In this document: piece after piece, positions 25,596-33,078 of the stretch | How the letters are laid out: every line of letters starts with the position of its first letter | Position numbering within the stretch: the stretch's first letter is position 1 | Assembly: GCA_017455495.1 (NCBI GenBank) | Contig: JAFTAR010000074.1 | Location: 1-40,896 of the forward strand | From: Prevotella sp. | GTDB taxonomy: Bacteria > Bacteroidota > Bacteroidia > Bacteroidales > Bacteroidaceae | Direction of reading: 5' to 3' | DNA: 40,896 nt | Notes under the pieces: model-generated | The model's input: only the letters and a program-made list of their open reading frames with translations | Told to the model about the DNA's origin: nothing | The model's database searches: none | Made by a program: the position numbers and the translations under genes

Positions 25596-25631
25596 ATGGA
25601 CGATTACCCGGCGGATAGTTATAAACGCTAA
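25596..25631 (+). CDS. Possible 11-residue leader peptide upstream of corA
   Basis: ATG at 25596 opens MDDYPADSYKR followed by TAA. It is acidic at the N-terminus and contains a proline, lying inside the long corA leader 77 bp before the corA ATG. Acidic/proline leader peptides such as MgtL sense low magnesium in enterobacteria; any similar role here is speculative. It may be chance. Confidence 0.25.
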   Translation: MDDYPADSYKR

Positions 25632-25664
25632 GGCAGGGGGAATCGGCAGCAATGACGAGCGGCC

Positions 25665-25704
25665 GCTATTCCTCCGGCCAGAAAACCCTTTATGGAGGAA
25701 TAGC
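25665..25704 (+). promoter_or_regulatory. Perfect 11-bp hairpin sequestering the corA ribosome-binding site
   Basis: GCTATTCCTCC (25665-25675) pairs exactly with GGAGGAATAGC (25694-25704) across an 18-nt loop. The right arm contains GGAGG, a strong Shine-Dalgarno site 10 bp before the ATG at 25709. Strong sites are rare in this window, so one fully enclosed in a stem suggests translational control. Confidence 0.65.
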
Positions 25705-25708
25705 AACA

Positions 25709-26635
25709 ATGAAGACCTACTGGAACACCCAAGGCGGGCTGAGCCAGCTCCAGGAGTGGCAGCCCAACAGCTGGATACAGGTGACATGCCCCACGGAGGA
25801 CGACCAGCACGAGCTGGAGGAGCAGTTCGGCATACCCGACTACTTCATCACCGACATCAGCGATACCGACGAGAGAGCACGCTATGAATACGACGACGGC
25901 TGGATGCTCATCATCCTGCGCATACCCTACGTCAAGGAGATACGCTCTCGCACACCCTATACCACAGTGCCCCTCGGCATCATACACAAGAGGGACGTAA
26001 CCATCACCGTGTGCTACTACGAGACGAACATGATGATCGACTTCGTAAGCTACCAGCAGAAACGCGGCGTGGGCTTCACCGACTATGTGGACATGATTTT
26101 CCGCTTGTTCTACAGCTCGGCAGTGTGGTACCTGAAGCGCCTGAAGCAGATTAACTCGCTCATAGACAAGGCTAAGCGCAACCTTGACCGCGACGTGAAC
26201 AACGAGAGCCTCATAGGCCTCAGCCGCCTGCAGGACTCGCTCACATACTTCCAGACCTCCATCCGCGGCAACGAGACGCTGCTTTCCAAGCTGAAGTTCA
26301 AGCTGCAGATAGACGAACTTGACGCCGACCTCATTGAAGACGTGAGCATTGAGATGACACAGGCCCGCGAGACAACGGCCATCTACTCCGACATTCTGGA
26401 GTCAACGATGGACACCTACTCAAGCATCATCAACAACAACATGAACACCGTGATGCGTACCCTCACCAGCGTCACCATTATCATGATGTTCCCCACGCTC
26501 ATTGCCTCACTCTTCGGCATGAACCTCGTCAACGGCATGGAAGAGAAACCCTTCGGCTTCATCCTTGCCCTCATCATCAGCATAGGCACCGCTGCCCTGG
26601 CTTGGTGGTTCTTCCGCCACAAGAGGCTTGTGTGA
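25709..26635 (+). CDS. corA: CorA-family divalent metal (Mg2+/Co2+) transporter
   Basis: 308 residues from the ATG at 25709 (MKTYWNTQGG), placed by the GGAGG site. An upstream in-frame ATG at 25652 would lie within the leader and is less likely. The N-terminal cytoplasmic domain has EEQFGIPDYFITDISD. A long helical region follows (about 130-240). Two C-terminal membrane helices flank the signature GMNLVNGMEEKPFG (near residue 272), the CorA GMN selectivity motif. It forms a homopentameric inner-membrane channel for magnesium or cobalt. It converges with the B12 block: cobalt is the metal of cobalamin, but the link may be chance. Confidence 0.94.
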   Translation: MKTYWNTQGGLSQLQEWQPNSWIQVTCPTEDDQHELEEQFGIPDYFITDISDTDERARYEYDDGWMLIILRIPYVKEIRSRTPYTTVPLGIIHKRDVTITVCYYETNMMIDFVSYQQKRGVGFTDYVDMIFRLFYSSAVWYLKRLKQINSLIDKAKRNLDRDVNNESLIGLSRLQDSLTYFQTSIRGNETLLSKLKFKLQIDELDADLIEDVSIEMTQARETTAIYSDILESTMDTYSSIINNNMNTVMRTLTSVTIIMMFPTLIASLFGMNLVNGMEEKPFGFILALIISIGTAALAWWFFRHKRLV

Positions 26636-26664
26636 TTCACGCTTCCTCTCAACCACGGCGACAA

Positions 26665-27696
26665 CTATTTCGACACGCCTTTCCCCTTGATAATAATGTA
26701 TATTATAACAGGGGCGCCAACCAGGGGCGTTATGGCTCCAAGGGGTATCATGCCGTTCTCGCGAGGCAGGTAGCAGATGAAGTTGCAGAGCAACGCCACA
26801 GCCGCACCGCACAATATCGTGGCAGGCAGCAACAGCCGGTGGTTGTCGGTGCGGAAAAGGAGCCGCGCAATATGGGGCACGGCAAGTCCTATGAACGAGA
26901 CAGGGCCGCAGAAAGCCGTCGTCACAGCTGTCAGCAAGCCTGTCACCACAAGGAGCCAGTTGCGTATGCGGCTTATGCTAAACCCCAGGTTCTCAGCATA
27001 GCGGTCGCCAAGCATCAGGGCATTGAGGGGCTTCACCAGCATCAGCGTCGCAACAAGGCCAAGCACTATAGTGGCGGCAAAGAAAGGCATGTGGCCCATA
27101 GTGACACCTCCGAACGACCCCATGCCCCACACCATGTAAGACTTCACGCCCTCGTCGGTAGCAAAGAAATTGAGCAAGGTGATGGCCGACGAAGCTATGT
27201 AGCCCGTCATGATGCCTATTATGAGCAGCATCACGTAGTTCCTCACAAGTGTGGAAAAGAAGAATATCAAAGCCGTTACAAGCATTGCCCCCGTGAAGGC
27301 TGCCAGGATTACTGCCACAAAGCCGCTCAGATGCAGCGACCCTACAGACAGGGAACCTCCCATCAGCAGCATCGTTAAGGCCACGCCAAGACCCGCTCCG
27401 CTGCTTATGCCGAAGATGGAGGGGTCTGCCAGGGGATTGCGGAACGCCGTCTGCAGCAGCAGGCCGCTCGCAGCCAGCGAGCCTCCGCAGAGAAGGGCCG
27501 TCATAGCCTGCGGCAGGCGGCTCTGTAGTATTATATAGCTCCACGATGCCTTCTGCCCCTCGCCACCAAGCAGGATGTCTACCACTGCCGAGGCTGGAAT
27601 GCTCACGCTGCCCTCAAAGATATTGAGGGCAAAAAGCACCGCAATGAGCAGTACCAACACTATGACACTATAGCCGTGGGGCAGCAGGTTCTTCAC
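26665..27696 (-). CDS. btuC: FecCD/BtuC-family ABC transporter permease
   Basis: 343 residues with about ten membrane segments. The family motifs are visible: AASGLLLQTAFRNPLADPSI and GISSGAGLG in the first half, and CGPVSFIGLAVPHIARLL (about 265) with GAITPLVGAPV near the end. It forms the inner-membrane channel for corrinoid or siderophore uptake. The B12 riboswitch and btuB upstream point to corrinoids. The start is a GTG overlapping the stop of the binding-protein gene (GTGA). No ATPase gene follows before corA, so the BtuD partner must be encoded elsewhere. Confidence 0.92.
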   Translation of the reverse strand: MKNLLPHGYSVIVLVLLIAVLFALNIFEGSVSIPASAVVDILLGGEGQKASWSYIILQSRLPQAMTALLCGGSLAASGLLLQTAFRNPLADPSIFGISSGAGLGVALTMLLMGGSLSVGSLHLSGFVAVILAAFTGAMLVTALIFFFSTLVRNYVMLLIIGIMTGYIASSAITLLNFFATDEGVKSYMVWGMGSFGGVTMGHMPFFAATIVLGLVATLMLVKPLNALMLGDRYAENLGFSISRIRNWLLVVTGLLTAVTTAFCGPVSFIGLAVPHIARLLFRTDNHRLLLPATILCGAAVALLCNFICYLPRENGMIPLGAITPLVGAPVIIYIIIKGKGVSK

Positions 27697-27710
27697 TCTT
27701 CACTTCTCAC
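27689..27710 (-). repeat. Heptamer repeat at the btuF/btuC junction
   Basis: On the plus strand the units are TCTTCAC, TCTTCAC and TTCTCAC. On the coding strand they encode the last residues of the binding protein (VRSEE), its stop, and the GTG start of the permease. Confidence 0.55.
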
Positions 27711-28844
27711 TTTATGATAATAACGCAGCGACCGGGAATTTAGTGTGTCGGGGTGCAGAATATGTATGAAGTCCTCAAGCAGCAGGTCAGGGCGGAAGGG
27801 TGTCTCTTCATAGAACATGGAAGTGGAGACGTTGCAGGCAAAGACACTCTGCGTTTTTACGGGCTTCATCATGGCATAGCCTTCATTTTCGCTCAGCAGC
27901 CGCCCCATGGTGAGGGGCTTGTCGCTGTCATAGCGCAGCAGCCACACGTCGCTCTGCCCTGCTCGCTCAAGCACCGTTTCGAAAGACAGCTGCAACGAGC
28001 CGCTTTGGCCATCGTGCACCCAGGGATAAACGCCACCGGCATCGCTCAGCATCTGCCCAATGGTGCTGCGCCCGCCAGGCACATACCACACCCCTCCGGC
28101 CATCTTGTCAACAAGCACCTCTGGATGTTGACTGCTCATGGCAGCCTGATGCTTCAGCCTTAGATAGTTGGCCTCCACCTCCAGGAACATGCTGTCTGCC
28201 AATGCCTCCTCGCCGTAGAGCATACCGTAGAAGCGCATCCACTCTGCCCGTGCCAGCGGCGACTGCTCCATATACTCCGCACACTCCACTATTGGAATGC
28301 CGATGTCTTCCAACCGGCCGTAGCCTCCGCTGTTCTCAAAGGGCGACAGCAGAAGGCCGTCGGCCCCTGCATCGATTATCCTCTCTACCAACGGACTCAT
28401 GCCTTCGCCACAGTCGGCTATACTTCCGTTGGCCACACCCTCCTGGACATACGGCACCTTGATATATTTCAGGTCGGCCACTCCGGCCACCCTCTCTTCT
28501 GCCCTCAGCAGCCCTATCAGCGCACAGTGGACACTGGTGAAGACTACGCTGCGCCTTAATGGAGTGCGGACAACCGTACCCCCGGGTAGGGAATGAGGCA
28601 AAGCCGCATCGTGAGGCACGAGAACATAGGTATGGAGAGGCTTGCCCGGCTTCCATGGGTTGTCGATATAAACCACCCTGTAGCCATCAGCCTGCTCAAC
28701 ATGGATGAGCCTTGCATAGCGGAATGCTATGCTGTCAGGCAGAGGAGTGTCAAGAAGGCGTTCTGCCCAGCTCTGCGGAGAATGCTGTCCTCCGCAGGCT
28801 ATGAGCAGAACGCAAGCTACAATAGAGAAAAAGAGCTTTCTCAT
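27693..28844 (-). CDS. btuF: BtuF-like periplasmic-binding lipoprotein for B12 uptake
   Basis: 383 residues. A lipoprotein signal (MRKLFFSIVACVLLIAC, Cys17) predicts a membrane-anchored protein. It has the two-lobed class III binding-protein pattern: RSVVFTSVHCALIGLL and VAGVADLKYI in the first lobe, AGADGLLLSPFENSGG in the hinge region, and WYVPGGRSTIGQMLSDAGGV then DVWLLRYDSD in the second lobe. It would hand corrinoid to the permease. The order btuF-btuC and the upstream riboswitch support B12 rather than a siderophore. The start is in an octamer repeat holding several ATGs; the others hit stops after two or three codons. Confidence 0.85.
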   Translation of the reverse strand: MRKLFFSIVACVLLIACGGQHSPQSWAERLLDTPLPDSIAFRYARLIHVEQADGYRVVYIDNPWKPGKPLHTYVLVPHDAALPHSLPGGTVVRTPLRRSVVFTSVHCALIGLLRAEERVAGVADLKYIKVPYVQEGVANGSIADCGEGMSPLVERIIDAGADGLLLSPFENSGGYGRLEDIGIPIVECAEYMEQSPLARAEWMRFYGMLYGEEALADSMFLEVEANYLRLKHQAAMSSQHPEVLVDKMAGGVWYVPGGRSTIGQMLSDAGGVYPWVHDGQSGSLQLSFETVLERAGQSDVWLLRYDSDKPLTMGRLLSENEGYAMMKPVKTQSVFACNVSTSMFYEETPFRPDLLLEDFIHILHPDTLNSRSLRYYHKVRSEE

Positions 28845-28868
28845 TATCTCATTTTCTCATTATCTTCA
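28845..28868 (-). repeat. Octamer repeat carrying several ATG codons before btuF
   Basis: The coding strand reads units ATGAAGATA, ATGAGAAA, ATGAGATA and then the real start ATGAGAAA. The first overlaps the stop of the preceding gene (AAATGA). The intermediate ATGs are followed by stops within two or three codons, giving minimal start-stop elements. Confidence 0.6.
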
Positions 28869-31766
28869 TTTCACAACAATCATGCGCACACTGCCGTCGG
28901 CCATGCGGATTATGTTGACGCCCTTCCCGGCAGCAGACAAGCTGCGACCATCAACGGCGAAGCGCTGCACGGCATTTGGCATAATGCGTGAAGTGGTGCT
29001 GATGGCCGTGGTTACATCAACGTTGCACTCTGGCAGTACCTCTGTACCCTCGGCACCGAAGTTGTCGAAACAGAAGTAAGCTGGCGTATTCATGCCGTAG
29101 GTGCCGTTGTCTGTGCTGCTCAAGTCAAAGCCCAGCTTTGCAACCTCGCCCAGTCCGCTGAGGTCCACATAGCGCCAGTCCTTGATGATATAGGCCTTGT
29201 CGGCATCGCGCAAATCGGCCAGGTAGTATTCCTTTGTGCCCGTCACCTCGCCATCTGCATCGTAACCAGTAATGGTAAGTTTGAACCAGTCGCCCAAGCC
29301 GAACTTCTTGGCAAAGCTGTCACCGCCGGTAAGCGAGTTGTAAGCATAGCTGCTGTTGGTAATATAGAAACCGGGCACCACAGCAGGCTCTGTGAGAAGC
29401 TCTGCATAGCATGGGCCGTTGAAGGATGCAGCGTAGGCCACGCCGTAGGTTGCGGAGCCGTCGTAGCCTCCACCAACAACGTTGTTCCACTGGTCGTCAA
29501 GCGATTCATACTTTGTCTCGGTGCTGCTGGCATAACCGAACCAGTACCAGTAGTCCCAGTCGCTCATGCAGCCACTGTTGAAGGCAAAGTCGCCACTGGT
29601 GAAGAACTCGCACTCATCGTCGTCCTCTGTGCCAACGCTCATATGGCCGTCCACGGGTTCTGTGATGTCAGTCACGTCTTCGAAGGTGGCAACAGCCAGA
29701 GTAGCAGGCACGCCAACGCTGATTACAACGGAAGGTACGCGACCGAACACAGCATTCTGCGAGATGGCGGTGAAGTTGGGAGCACGACCCGTAAGCTTCG
29801 ACGTGGCGCGATGGTTGCCCACAGGATCGCCAAAGCCGCTGATGCCCAGCACACCGTCGCTAAGAACAATCTCGCTGCCAGCGAAGTCTGCCGGAACTGT
29901 GAAGGAAACGCTCTGCGATGCTGCGTTGGAGGCCATGGTATACTGGTTTTTCTTTCCGTCGGTGACGGTGATGCCCTCTGTAGCCTGTTTGTAGGAGAGG
30001 CCTGCTGAGAAGTTGTGGATGCCGGCCAGCTTGCCTGCGGGATGATAGAGGCCAGAGTACTGCACAGTGACTGCATCGCCGGGCTTCACGCTGCTGACAC
30101 TCTCGCCGCCCACGAGGATGTCGCGGTGGCAGGGTTTGGCCGTCAGCACCTGATAGAGGCTCTGCCCAGCGGCATTAGTGAGGCAGACAATGTTGCGGCC
30201 CTGAGTGAGGTGCAGTGTGTAGCTGCCGTCGCCGTTCTTTGTGACGCCTTCCTCAGAGAATCCTGAATAGGAAGCGGCATTGGTGCCAATGACGGGACGG
30301 GCCAGTGTGACCGTGGCTGCGCCCTCGGGCGTAAAGGTGTAGTCGAAGCCGTCCTCAGTGTCAAGGTAGTAGAGCACGTCAAACTCAGCGTCTACATTCT
30401 CCATAGAGAGCTTGGTGTCAATGGGCGTGGTGCTGCCCCAAGCGGTGACAGTGGTCAGATAGTCCTTATTGATGGTGATGTTTGGCGTGATGCCCTGAGC
30501 CTGCTCGCCCACGGTGACAACGAATACACCCGTATTCTCAGGCCAGATGGCACTCCAGTCGGCACCGCCCACGAAGTCCTTCCTGGTGGCTCCGCTCCAG
30601 GTGTTAACATGCATGGCATCGTAGGTGACGAGCACCAAGGCTGTACCGTTGCCTACAGCGGTGAGCTGCTCGTCCTCGACCTTCACCACCGTGTTGTCCT
30701 CCTGTCCGTTTATGTTGACAACAGTAAAATGATAGTCGGGCTCAATGAAGTAGTTGCTGGTTATGCCGTCTACGAGCTCCCAGTTGCGCATGGGCAGCAG
30801 GTTATAGCTGTCGCCCACGCTGGCCAGCTGTAGGTGTCCGGCAGGATTGATATTGAGGAAGAGGTCGCCCACGTTATAGCCGCCGTTCGATGTCACATCA
30901 TGGTCAATGAACTTCGGGTCCCTGGCTGAGAGGTCTTCGCTGGTGAAGGTCAGCACAGGCCGCTTGGTCTCGTCGGCGCTCATGGTAAACACACCGGCGT
31001 TGGTCAGCTTGCCGGGCTGGCTGACACGGTAGTTGTACTGCTGCTTGTCGGCCAGGTGGAAGGTAAGTGTCTTCGTAGCGCCTTCAGTTTGCTCGGCAAT
31101 GGGAGCCACTTCGGAAAAAGCAACGAAATGGGCAGTCTTTGTGCCAAGGAAGAAGGTGGCCTCGGCAGGCACAGTGACAGTGAAGTCTGCCCCCATGGGG
31201 ATGGCTCCGGAGACAGTGATGCCCGAGTTCAGCGTGCCGGTCTTTGTGAAGGTCATGTAGCCCTCAGCCTGATGGGTCTCACTGGGAATAAACTGGGCAT
31301 AATAGGTGTTGCCCGTCAAGGCCAGGAAAGTCTTTCTGCCTGCGGTGATGCTGTTGCCCAGCACAATCTCTTGCTGCGCACCCTCCTTGTCGGTAACATT
31401 TACTTCAATGGTATAGTCGGTGCCTGCAACCCAGAAGTTGTTCTCGGCATCCTTGTTGGTGGCGTAAGCAGTACATGTCAGCACACTGAAGGCCTGCTCT
31501 TCCTCGTCGGTAACGTTGAGGACTATTGTACCGTTTACAATGTCATCTTTCGTTCCGTAGGCGGTGAGCACATAAGCTCCTGCGGGAACGTCGAACGTGT
31601 AAACACGCGTTGTCGGTTCTCCAACCTCTACGGCTTCGCCCGTTGCCTTGTTGACCATACTCATGGTGGGCGATGTGGTGTTCATCGTCACCTTCACGTT
31701 TGCAGCACTGGCACTGCCCGCTGCGAGTAGTGTCATTGCCATGAAACTAAGTAAGATTTTTTTCAT
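28866..31766 (-). CDS. Secreted DUF4465-containing protein, probable surface B12-binding protein
   Basis: 966 residues with a type I signal peptide (MKKILLSFMAMTLLAAGSAS). The N-terminal half has several beta-sandwich-like stretches (KVTMNTTSPTMS, TRVYTFDVPAGAYVLTAYG). The region of about 715-925 resembles DUF4465: MSDWDYWYWFGYASS, SFNGPCYAELL, ITGYDADGEVTGTKEYYLAD and GMNTPAYFCFDNFGA. DUF4465 proteins in Bacteroides include surface corrinoid binders of the BtuH type. The last 35 residues (AVDGRSLSAAGKGVNIIRM, ending MIVVK) resemble sorting tails of type IX secretion cargo. There is no lipobox Cys, unlike Bacteroides homologues, so surface delivery may differ. It sits in the riboswitch operon between the BtuG-like protein and BtuF. 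Confidence 0.75.
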   Translation of the reverse strand: MKKILLSFMAMTLLAAGSASAANVKVTMNTTSPTMSMVNKATGEAVEVGEPTTRVYTFDVPAGAYVLTAYGTKDDIVNGTIVLNVTDEEEQAFSVLTCTAYATNKDAENNFWVAGTDYTIEVNVTDKEGAQQEIVLGNSITAGRKTFLALTGNTYYAQFIPSETHQAEGYMTFTKTGTLNSGITVSGAIPMGADFTVTVPAEATFFLGTKTAHFVAFSEVAPIAEQTEGATKTLTFHLADKQQYNYRVSQPGKLTNAGVFTMSADETKRPVLTFTSEDLSARDPKFIDHDVTSNGGYNVGDLFLNINPAGHLQLASVGDSYNLLPMRNWELVDGITSNYFIEPDYHFTVVNINGQEDNTVVKVEDEQLTAVGNGTALVLVTYDAMHVNTWSGATRKDFVGGADWSAIWPENTGVFVVTVGEQAQGITPNITINKDYLTTVTAWGSTTPIDTKLSMENVDAEFDVLYYLDTEDGFDYTFTPEGAATVTLARPVIGTNAASYSGFSEEGVTKNGDGSYTLHLTQGRNIVCLTNAAGQSLYQVLTAKPCHRDILVGGESVSSVKPGDAVTVQYSGLYHPAGKLAGIHNFSAGLSYKQATEGITVTDGKKNQYTMASNAASQSVSFTVPADFAGSEIVLSDGVLGISGFGDPVGNHRATSKLTGRAPNFTAISQNAVFGRVPSVVISVGVPATLAVATFEDVTDITEPVDGHMSVGTEDDDECEFFTSGDFAFNSGCMSDWDYWYWFGYASSTETKYESLDDQWNNVVGGGYDGSATYGVAYAASFNGPCYAELLTEPAVVPGFYITNSSYAYNSLTGGDSFAKKFGLGDWFKLTITGYDADGEVTGTKEYYLADLRDADKAYIIKDWRYVDLSGLGEVAKLGFDLSSTDNGTYGMNTPAYFCFDNFGAEGTEVLPECNVDVTTAISTTSRIMPNAVQRFAVDGRSLSAAGKGVNIIRMADGSVRMIVVK

Positions 31767-31806
31767 GTTGTTTTTATTTATAAGGTTAAAAAATGAGTGA
31801 CTCTTT

Positions 31807-33078
31807 TTAGAAGCAGATTTTCCTTCCCTGGCTTACATATATGTTGCCACGTTGCGGATTTGCCACCTGCCGCCCTTGTAAGTCATAACGGGCTTTCCCT
31901 CCTTGTGACAGCACTGAGGGGATGCTCACAATGCCGTTGAAGTGCTGGCCGTTGGGAGGCAGGGCAAGAAAGTGGCCGGGGTTGATGTAGACCTTGTGCT
32001 TGCCGAGCAGCTGGCCTTCGGGCGACCACTGGTAGAGATAGCCTGCTCCTTCGAATGAACCGGCATCGGTGCCGTAGATATAGCCCGTGTAGGGGTTAAC
32101 GTAGATGCCGTATGGCTGGCTCATCTTCTGATAGTCGGCCAGCAGGGTGCCGGGCAGCGACTGCGTCATGCCGCTGCTGCCACGGCTGTCCATCACGGTC
32201 TTGGGGTTGATGGTGAGATAGAAGAACTCGTAGTCGCCACTGACGTATGAGAATGCAGAGCCAACGGCGAGAAACTGCCCGCTGAGCGTGGTGCAGTTGT
32301 AAGTGGCAGCCACGTTGAGCTTCACGAAGCAGTCGGCATTGCCGTCAAGGGCCTTGCGGCAGTCCAGGATTAGGCTGGAGGTGGGAATGTCGTAATAGTC
32401 GCCAGGAGAGTTGACAAGCAGATAGCGTCCGCTCTGCGACATCTTGCCGAAGAGGTTAGGTACATGGGTGTCTACCGTTCTCTCTACCTGCATGGTAGCT
32501 GCATTGACTATGCTCACTGTTGTCTCGAACTCGTGGCCCTCCTGGAGGGCATAGCCGCCGGTGTTTGCCACGAAGAGGCGCCCGTCATAGATGGCGATGC
32601 CCTCTGGCTCGTAGCCCACCTCGCAGGCGGCAACGGTCTTGAAGGTGCTGATGTCTATCTTTGCCACGAAGCCCCGCTCAAAGTACTTGTAGCCATTAGT
32701 GGTAAGACACTCGTGGCCGTAGCTGGTGACATAGACATACTGCCCGTCTGAGCACAACTTGCGGTTGTTGGGAATGTCCTCGGTGGCTGCCACGGCCGTT
32801 CCGTCAGGGCGGATGAACTGCACTATGTTCGACCAGTTCACGGCTATGGCGATGAGGTTGTCATTAACCTGTATGATGTCGTTGGGCGTGTCGCCTATCT
32901 TATGGCCGTTCTTGTCGCGAAACCACTGGTTGCTCACCACCTGGCCGTTCTCAAAGTAGGTGATGCGGCCATTGTCGGCCTGCCACATTCTTTCGTTCAG
33001 CACAATCAGCCGCTCCTGTGCTACGCTAAATGATAAATGATAAATAATAAATGATAATAGTATAAGTCTTTTCTTCAT
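31807..33078 (-). CDS. BtuG-like beta-propeller, probable extracellular B12-capture protein
   Basis: 423 residues. The signal peptide (MKKRLILLSFIIYHLSFS) is partly built from a heptamer repeat. The mature part repeats YncE/BtuG-type blades: SNIVQFIRPDGT, DGQYVYVTSYG, FVAKIDISTFKTVAACEVGY with PEGIAIYDGRLFVANTGG, TVSIVNAATMQVERTVDTHV and PYGIYVNPYTGYIYGTDA. Bacteroides BtuG is a lipoprotein that caps BtuB and binds cobalamin very tightly. Here no lipobox Cys is seen, and the C-terminus (ARYDLQGRQVANPQRGNIYV) resembles a type IX sorting tail. It overlaps btuB by four bases (ATGA), which fits a tight BtuB-BtuG complex. Confidence 0.8.
   Translation of the reverse strand: MKKRLILLSFIIYHLSFSVAQERLIVLNERMWQADNGRITYFENGQVVSNQWFRDKNGHKIGDTPNDIIQVNDNLIAIAVNWSNIVQFIRPDGTAVAATEDIPNNRKLCSDGQYVYVTSYGHECLTTNGYKYFERGFVAKIDISTFKTVAACEVGYEPEGIAIYDGRLFVANTGGYALQEGHEFETTVSIVNAATMQVERTVDTHVPNLFGKMSQSGRYLLVNSPGDYYDIPTSSLILDCRKALDGNADCFVKLNVAATYNCTTLSGQFLAVGSAFSYVSGDYEFFYLTINPKTVMDSRGSSGMTQSLPGTLLADYQKMSQPYGIYVNPYTGYIYGTDAGSFEGAGYLYQWSPEGQLLGKHKVYINPGHFLALPPNGQHFNGIVSIPSVLSQGGKARYDLQGRQVANPQRGNIYVSQGRKICF
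33026..33058 (-). repeat. Heptamer repeat encoding the BtuG-like signal peptide
   Basis: On the coding strand the units are TATCATT, TATTATT, TATCATT and TATCATT. Translated in frame they give LSFIIYHLSF, the hydrophobic core of the signal peptide. Confidence 0.75.
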
